Part shown: one piece after another, positions 4,524 to 8,676 of the stretch
How the letters are laid out: each line of letters begins with the position of its first letter
Position numbering within the stretch: the stretch's first letter is position 1
DNA from: Gammaproteobacteria bacterium
GTDB taxonomy: Bacteria; Pseudomonadota; Gammaproteobacteria; CAJXQU01
Direction of reading: 5' to 3'
DNA length: 8,676 nucleotides
Assembly (NCBI GenBank): GCA_026984275.1
Contig: JALSSM010000370.1
Coordinates: 1-8,676 of the forward strand
Notes under the pieces: model-generated
The model's database searches: none
The model's input: the letters and a program-made list of their open reading frames with translations, nothing else
What the model was told of the DNA's origin: nothing
Position numbers and translations under genes: made by a program

Positions 4524-7265
4524 ATGGATACATCTGGAAAAACAATAGCTGAAAGGGTGGCGGGTTATGCAGATAATACCGTTAACCTGTTATTCGAATC
4601 TTTACTTGAAGTTCTGGAAAACCGTCAGCCGGAAATAGTCGCTGTCATTAAGGGTGATCGTGAAGTTTCAGCAGGTGAAGATCTATTATTACCCGTCCTT
4701 CAGGCACAGGGGATATGGTTTCAGTTATTGAATATTGCTGAAGAAAATGCTGGCATGCGCCGCCGTCGATTAATAGAAACAGAGCGTGGTGCTTCACAAT
4801 TAGCGGGATCATTTGCCAGTATCGTGTCTACGGCAAAAAAAGCGGGTGTGACCGGTAAGGAATTTCAGTCGTTACTGGATACATCTCGAATTCGACCTGT
4901 CATTACCGCGCATCCTACCGAAGCAAAACGTGTCACTGTTCTGGAAATACATCGACGTATTTATTTGCTTCTTATCCAGATTGATAATACTCGCTGGACA
5001 CCAAGAGAAAGAAAATCTTTTGTTGATGATTTGAAGAATGAGATCGATCTACTCTGGTTGACGGGTGAATTGCGTCTGGAAAAACCCAGTGTAGAACAGG
5101 AGGTTGCATGGGGGCTACATTTCTTTAAAGAATCATTATTTGATCGTGTTCCTGAGCTACTGGCAAAATTCGAATTAGCATTACATGAAGAATATCCAGC
5201 TCAGTCATTTTCATTACCACCATTCTTTCAATTTGGATCATGGATTGGTGGTGATAGAGACGGAAATCCTTTTGTCACGAATGAAGTGACACGTAAAACA
5301 CTTTTCAGATATCGTCGTGCCAGTCTTTACCGTTATAAAGATCGTATAAATGATTTTGCTGGCAAACTGAGTATTGCGAAACACTCACTTGAAATTCCAA
5401 AGTATTTTCAGAATAAATTAAAGAAAGAGCTAAGATCTTCAGGTAAGGGAAAAGAAATATCCGCCAGAAACCCCGGTGAAGTATTCCGCCAATTTTCTGT
5501 TTGTATGTCACTTAAACTAGAAGAAACTATCCGCAAAGCTGAACAGGACAATATACCTTCGAGTTCAGATTTTGCCTACCATACTGCCGATGAATTAATT
5601 AATGATTTAAAATTGATGGAGAAAGCCCTCCTTGATTCCCACAGTCATTTATTGACAAAAATCATGTTAGTCCCACTGCGCCGGGAAGTTGAGGCTTTTC
5701 GTTTTAAAACAGTGAGCATGGATCTCAGACAAAATTCAACAACAACAAATGCAACATTGAAGGAAATCTGGTCTGCCCTGACAGGTTTAAAGAGTTCAAA
5801 ATGTCCGGCACAAGATTCTGAAAAATGGAAAAAATGGCTGCTATCAGAACTGGCCAGACCACTAAATTATGATATTCGTTTTCGTAACCTGCCTGATCAG
5901 GCACAGGAAACAATCGAGTTGATGCAATTGGTGGCCGAGACAAGAACAAAAATGGATAAGGAAGCTATTAGCTGCTTCATCCTGAGCATGACACAAAGTG
6001 CAACAGATATTCTTGGTATTTATCTTTTGGCCAAATATGGTGGATTATTTAAAGATTCTAAGGGCGTCAAGTCTTGTACAATTGCCATCGTTCCTCTATT
6101 TGAAACCATAGAAGATTTAAGAGCTGCACCCGATATCATGCGGGAATTATTCTCCATACCTCTGGTTAGACGATCTATAGCAGATTGTGGTGGTTTCCAG
6201 GAAGTTATGATTGGATATTCAGACTCCAACAAAGATGGTGGTTATCTGACTTCTAACTGGGAACTCACCTCCGGCCAGAAGCAATTAACCAGTGTTGGTG
6301 AAGAATCTGGCATACCCATTTCATTTTTCCATGGACGTGGTGGATCAGTGAGTCGTGGAGGAGCGCCAACCGGGCATGCAATCGCCGCTCAACCCGCCGG
6401 TTCTGTTCATGGCCAATTGCGGATTACAGAGCAGGGGGAAGTTGTATCTTCAAAATTCGCGAACAGGGGAACCGCCCAATACAACATGGAGTTGTTAGCC
6501 GAAAGTGTTATAGCCCATTCATTATTGTCTCAAAAGGAAGATGCACTATCACCCAGGCCAGAGTTTGAAGAGGCACTATCCTCTTTATCATCTGAATCAT
6601 ATCAGGCATACAGGAAATTAGTCGAAACACCTAATTTAGTGGCTTATTATGAAGCCGCAAGTCCTGTTGAAGAGTTAGCTTTGTTAAATATTGGATCAAG
6701 ACCTGCCAGACGTTTTGGAGCAAGTTCTCTATCTGACTTAAGAGCAATTCCATGGGTCTTTGCATGGACACAAAATCGTCATCTCGTTCCCAGCTGGTAT
6801 GGGTTAGGTACTGCTCTTGAAAACTACTTCAGTCAAAATGGTGCTGATGGAGCCAAATTATTACGAACAATGTTTAATGAATCACGTTTATTCAGACTTG
6901 TGATTGATGAAGCAGAAAAAACATTGATACAGGTTGATATGGGAATTGCCAGGGAATATGCCAATCTGGTACAGGATGAAGAGCTACGAGAGCTTGTTTT
7001 TTCAATGATTAAAACTGAATATGAAAAAACGGTCCAGCAGGTTTTACGTGTTTCTGGTGGAGGGGCACTTGCTGAAAGATTCCCAAGATTTCGACGGAAA
7101 CTGAACCGACGACTCTCTATAATCAATCAGATAGGAAGAGAGCAGGTAGGTTTGATTAAACAATTCCGTGGTTCAGACAAGACAGGTACAGAGAAACAGA
7201 AAGAATTAGTACCTCTCTTATTATCTATTAACTGTATTGCTTCCGGTTTGGGGTGGACAGGTTAG
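4524..7265 (+). CDS. ppc: Phosphoenolpyruvate carboxylase
   Basis: This 913-residue cytoplasmic enzyme adds bicarbonate to PEP to give oxaloacetate, the carbon-fixing step of the serine cycle. All catalytic blocks are present: ITAHPTE (127-133) with the catalytic His130, FGSWIGGDRDGNP (237-249), GYSDSNKDGGYLTSNWEL (564-581), the mobile loop FHGRGGSVSRGGAP (602-615) with Arg604, QPAGSVHGQLRITEQGE (623-639), and GSRPARR (724-730). The SDSNKDGG and SVSRGGAPTG forms differ from the E. coli SDSAKDAG type and resemble, from memory, alphaproteobacterial and methylotroph enzymes. The C-terminus is GLGWTG, so Trp911 stands where the terminal R/Q-N-T-G motif has Asn. The frame is open to a TTG at 4476, but the ATG at 4524 has the only plausible ribosome site. 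It is the last gene of the serine-cycle set here. Confidence 0.96.
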   Translation: MDTSGKTIAERVAGYADNTVNLLFESLLEVLENRQPEIVAVIKGDREVSAGEDLLLPVLQAQGIWFQLLNIAEENAGMRRRRLIETERGASQLAGSFASIVSTAKKAGVTGKEFQSLLDTSRIRPVITAHPTEAKRVTVLEIHRRIYLLLIQIDNTRWTPRERKSFVDDLKNEIDLLWLTGELRLEKPSVEQEVAWGLHFFKESLFDRVPELLAKFELALHEEYPAQSFSLPPFFQFGSWIGGDRDGNPFVTNEVTRKTLFRYRRASLYRYKDRINDFAGKLSIAKHSLEIPKYFQNKLKKELRSSGKGKEISARNPGEVFRQFSVCMSLKLEETIRKAEQDNIPSSSDFAYHTADELINDLKLMEKALLDSHSHLLTKIMLVPLRREVEAFRFKTVSMDLRQNSTTTNATLKEIWSALTGLKSSKCPAQDSEKWKKWLLSELARPLNYDIRFRNLPDQAQETIELMQLVAETRTKMDKEAISCFILSMTQSATDILGIYLLAKYGGLFKDSKGVKSCTIAIVPLFETIEDLRAAPDIMRELFSIPLVRRSIADCGGFQEVMIGYSDSNKDGGYLTSNWELTSGQKQLTSVGEESGIPISFFHGRGGSVSRGGAPTGHAIAAQPAGSVHGQLRITEQGEVVSSKFANRGTAQYNMELLAESVIAHSLLSQKEDALSPRPEFEEALSSLSSESYQAYRKLVETPNLVAYYEAASPVEELALLNIGSRPARRFGASSLSDLRAIPWVFAWTQNRHLVPSWYGLGTALENYFSQNGADGAKLLRTMFNESRLFRLVIDEAEKTLIQVDMGIAREYANLVQDEELRELVFSMIKTEYEKTVQQVLRVSGGGALAERFPRFRRKLNRRLSIINQIGREQVGLIKQFRGSDKTGTEKQKELVPLLLSINCIASGLGWTG

Positions 7266-7290
7266 TAAATAGTAAACAATAAATAAAAAA

Positions 7291-7319
7291 AGGCCCGCTG
7301 ATTTATTATCAGCAGGCTT
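7291..7319 (-). terminator. Intrinsic terminator, minus-strand orientation
   Basis: A 12-position stem (7291-7302/7308-7319) has one C-A mismatch and one G-T wobble around a TTATT loop. Read on the minus strand it is followed at once by TTTTTTATTT, a proper U-tract. Read on the plus strand it is followed by GGAATAAA, which is weak. It may still help end the ppc transcript, because the A-run ahead of it can extend the stem only to a minor degree. Confidence 0.6.
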
Positions 7320-7324
7320 GGAAT

Positions 7325-7453
7325 AAAAAAGTACACAACTTTTCAGTTGTGTACAAAAATCAGCAATTTCTATAGAGGAGGTCATGATATAAATTGCTGT
7401 TTGGTGCTAAATCAATTCTCTAATCATTTACAGTAACATCATAGACAATGATG
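7325..7453 (-). ncRNA. Candidate minus-strand small RNA with a CCUCCUCU loop
   Basis: Two minus-directed terminators imply a minus-strand transcript, yet no minus-strand gene lies between them and the LysR start. Just upstream on that strand is a stem-loop: 9 bp (7361-7369/7391-7399), extended past one mismatch by 3 bp, with a 13-nt loop reading CATGACCTCCTCT. That loop is complementary to AGGAGG ribosome sites. A small CATCAT/ATGATG hairpin could form the 5' end. The proposed 5' end near 7453 is a guess: a weak TACATA at 7460-7455 could be a -10 box, without a good -35. A shorter RNA starting near 7383 from TTGATT/TATATC is equally possible. Confidence 0.4.
7331..7354 (-). terminator. Second intrinsic terminator, minus-strand orientation
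   Basis: A perfect 10-bp stem (GTACACAACT at 7331-7340, AGTTGTGTAC at 7345-7354) encloses a 4-nt loop. On the minus strand TTTTTTATTC follows directly. On the plus strand AAAAATC follows, so it cannot act as a standard terminator for ppc. It would end a transcript coming from the LysR side. Confidence 0.7.
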
Positions 7454-7585
7454 ATATGTAATAGTTCGATTAGCTTTCGTAATAGAGTAACTAAATACTT
7501 ACTAATTTACTCAAGATTACTGCGATGCAGCATAGAATATTAGCTTTCCATTTGCATTTCAATAAGCATTTTAGTTAATATATTG

Positions 7586-7600
7586 TTTCTTTATAAGAAA
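7586..7600. promoter_or_regulatory. Possible autoregulatory LysR-type operator
   Basis: TTTCTT-TAT-AAGAAA is a perfect 6-bp inverted repeat centred 19 bases before the LysR ATG. It contains a T-N11-A core, the generic LysR-family binding signature. It overlaps TTATAA (7591-7596), the best -10-like box available, so binding there would repress the gene. T-N11-A is frequent in AT-rich DNA, so this is suggestive only. Confidence 0.35.
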
Positions 7601-7611
7601 ATAATAGTGCT

Positions 7612-8523
7612 ATGGATAAACTTGTCAGTATGAAAGTCTTTGCTCGCGTCGCAAAGTTGGGTAGTTTTTCTGCGGCTGCAGAAGATCTTGGTATTTCCAA
7701 AGCAATGGCATCCAAACATATTACTGCTCTGGAGAATACGTTGGGTATTCGGTTACTTAACCGCACAACAAGAAAGATAAGCCTGACAGAAGTAGGTTCT
7801 GCCTATCGCGAGCGAGTTAAACACATTCTTGCTGAAATCGAGGAAACAGAACTTTCAGTCTCACAGCTCAATACTGAACCCAGAGGGACATTGAAAATGA
7901 TGGCACCCTCATCGTTTGGTGCTTTCCATCTTTCCAGGGCAGCAGCAGATTTTATGGATGTCTATCCAGACATTAATGTAGAACTTATCTTAAGTGATCG
8001 TGAAGCAGATCTGGCTGAAGAAGGGCTTGATCTGGCATTTCATGTCGGTGCATTAAGTGATTCCAGTCTGATCGCACGTAAGATAGCATCGGCAAGAATG
8101 GTTGTCTGTGCCTCGCCAGAATATCTTGAAAAAAACGGTACTCCGAAGATACCCGAAGATCTTTCGGGTCATTCCTGTTTGCTTTTTACTCCACGTTTTC
8201 CTGTAAATGAGTGGCATTTCAGACGTAATGGAGAAGATTTTAACGTGAAGGTTTCAGGCTGTATGAAATCTAATGTGGGTGATACGCTTCGTGTCGGTGG
8301 GATTAAAGGTCTTGGTCTGATCCAGCAGCCTACCTATATGGTTGGTCAGGATATTAAACTTGGTCGACTTAAAGTGGTTCTTGAAGATTTTGAGCCTGCA
8401 CAAAGGCCAATACACTTAATGTACCTGCACCGTCGACATCTGTCTGCAAAAGTAAGGACTTTTGTTGATTTTTTAATAGAACGTTTTCAACCTATTCCTT
8501 ATTGGGATGAATGGACCGCTTAA
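7612..8523 (+). CDS. LysR-family transcriptional regulator, CrgA-like subgroup
   Basis: This 303-residue protein is a normal-length LysR regulator. The N-terminal winged helix-turn-helix covers about 4-62, with the recognition region SFSAAAEDLGISKAMASKHI (18-37) and RLLNRTTRKISLTEVG (47-62). A linker helix follows to about 88. The periplasmic-binding-like effector domain (about 91-293) has the VVCASPEYLEKNGTP and PEDLSGHSCL blocks (164-190) common in the CrgA-like subgroup. The ATG at 7612 has no clear Shine-Dalgarno sequence, and a TTATAA box lies only 16 bases upstream, so translation may start on a very short leader. Its effector and targets cannot be read from the sequence. It may control the serine-cycle genes by proximity, but 346 bp and opposing terminators separate it from ppc, and the known serine-cycle LysR regulator QscR belongs to a different (CbbR-like) subgroup. 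Its stop overlaps that of the convergent gene. Confidence 0.9.
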   Translation: MDKLVSMKVFARVAKLGSFSAAAEDLGISKAMASKHITALENTLGIRLLNRTTRKISLTEVGSAYRERVKHILAEIEETELSVSQLNTEPRGTLKMMAPSSFGAFHLSRAAADFMDVYPDINVELILSDREADLAEEGLDLAFHVGALSDSSLIARKIASARMVVCASPEYLEKNGTPKIPEDLSGHSCLLFTPRFPVNEWHFRRNGEDFNVKVSGCMKSNVGDTLRVGGIKGLGLIQQPTYMVGQDIKLGRLKVVLEDFEPAQRPIHLMYLHRRHLSAKVRTFVDFLIERFQPIPYWDEWTA

Positions 8524-8675
8524 TCACCAATGCCGTATTTTTGTTCTCTACCTACGAATGCCGCAATGACCAGTCCTGCAAAAAACCATCCAATTAAACT
8601 ATCCGTGATCATAACAATCGTATAATTAGTATCGAAACTCCACCATATCCAGTTTGGAACATGTCCTGCTAAAGC
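8520..8675 (-). CDS. C-terminal end of an unidentified membrane protein (partial)
   Basis: The minus strand is open from the window edge to a TAA at 8522-8520, giving 51 residues and no start in view. The visible part has an aromatic stretch HVPNWIWWSF and then a hydrophobic segment of about 22 residues (TDSLIGWFFAGLVIAAFVG), which reads as a final transmembrane helix. It ends in a short charged tail, GREQKYGIGD. The gene converges on the LysR gene and the two stop codons overlap by 2-3 bases. I do not recognise the family, so no function is proposed. Confidence 0.72.
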   Translation of the reverse strand, partial: ALAGHVPNWIWWSFDTNYTIVMITDSLIGWFFAGLVIAAFVGREQKYGIGD

Positions 8676-8676
8676 C

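Larger units (their letters stand above)
7266..7611. other. Non-coding region between ppc and the LysR gene
   Basis: These 346 AT-rich bases contain no credible protein gene on either strand. From left to right they hold two hairpins (7291-7319 and 7331-7354) whose adjoining T-runs are on the minus strand, a 9-bp stem with a long loop (7361-7399), a small CATCAT/ATGATG hairpin (7437-7453), about 130 bases without structure that I could find, and a short palindrome just before the LysR start. A 9-base minus-strand arrangement resembling a start (ATGATATAA on the plus strand at 7384) codes for two residues only. Confidence 0.7.

Noticed and set aside
7318..7430. Small minus-strand protein starting ATG at 7386 and reading through both hairpins
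   Set aside because: No ribosome site precedes it, it passes through two terminators and into ppc, and the peptide has no recognisable pattern.
7575..7766. Minus-strand frame over the LysR promoter and N-terminus
   Set aside because: It overlaps the conserved helix-turn-helix coding sequence in antisense and has no supporting signals.
1..8676. CRISPR arrays, tRNA or rRNA genes, insertion sequences
   Set aside because: No regularly spaced repeats, cloverleaf with CCA-adjacent stem, rRNA signature or transposase-like reading frame was seen on either strand.

Overview
The window looks like part of a methylotroph chromosome. Five plus-strand genes encode enzymes of the serine cycle of formaldehyde assimilation: malyl-CoA lyase (mcl), malate-CoA ligase beta and alpha subunits (mtkA, mtkB), an NAD-type D-2-hydroxyacid dehydrogenase best read as hydroxypyruvate reductase (hprA-like), and phosphoenolpyruvate carboxylase (ppc). 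The AT-leaning composition, Shine-Dalgarno style and small intergenic RNAs fit a low-GC gammaproteobacterial methylotroph or methanotroph. I cannot fix the genus from the sequence alone.

Layout: 1-150 is a leader or regulatory region with three successive inverted repeats, the last a 13-bp stem, and a perfect TATAAT box upstream of mcl. mcl, mtkA and mtkB (151-3205) are packed with 15- and 19-bp gaps and are almost certainly one operon. A 197-bp gap before hprA (3206-3402) holds an elaborate nested inverted-repeat structure at 3222-3360. It folds on paper into a long rod ending in a three-way junction, and one of its hairpins has the ANGGAN hexaloop typical of CsrA/RsmA sites. This is the best candidate here for an undescribed RNA element. 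hprA (3403-4374) is followed by a 149-bp gap and ppc, whose start I place at 4524. After ppc, 346 bp without a protein gene hold two strong hairpins whose U-tracts lie on the minus strand, next to a stem-loop that exposes CCTCCTCT on that strand. I read this as a probable minus-strand small RNA with an anti-Shine-Dalgarno loop. A CrgA-type LysR regulator follows (7612-8523). Its stop codon overlaps the stop of a convergent, truncated minus-strand gene for a membrane protein (8520-8675).

How the genes work together: hydroxypyruvate reductase makes glycerate. After phosphorylation and conversion to PEP by enzymes encoded elsewhere, PEP carboxylase fixes bicarbonate to give oxaloacetate. Malate dehydrogenase (not in the window) makes malate, MtkAB activates it to malyl-CoA with ATP, and Mcl splits that to glyoxylate and acetyl-CoA. 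The PEPC C-terminus ends G-W-T-G, not the usual R/Q-N-T-G, so the Asn that binds the feedback inhibitor aspartate in the E. coli enzyme is absent. This would suit a high-flux assimilatory role.

The assignments of the five enzymes are firm at family level. The RNA elements, operators and regulatory links are inferred from hand-found base pairing and have not been computed or tested.
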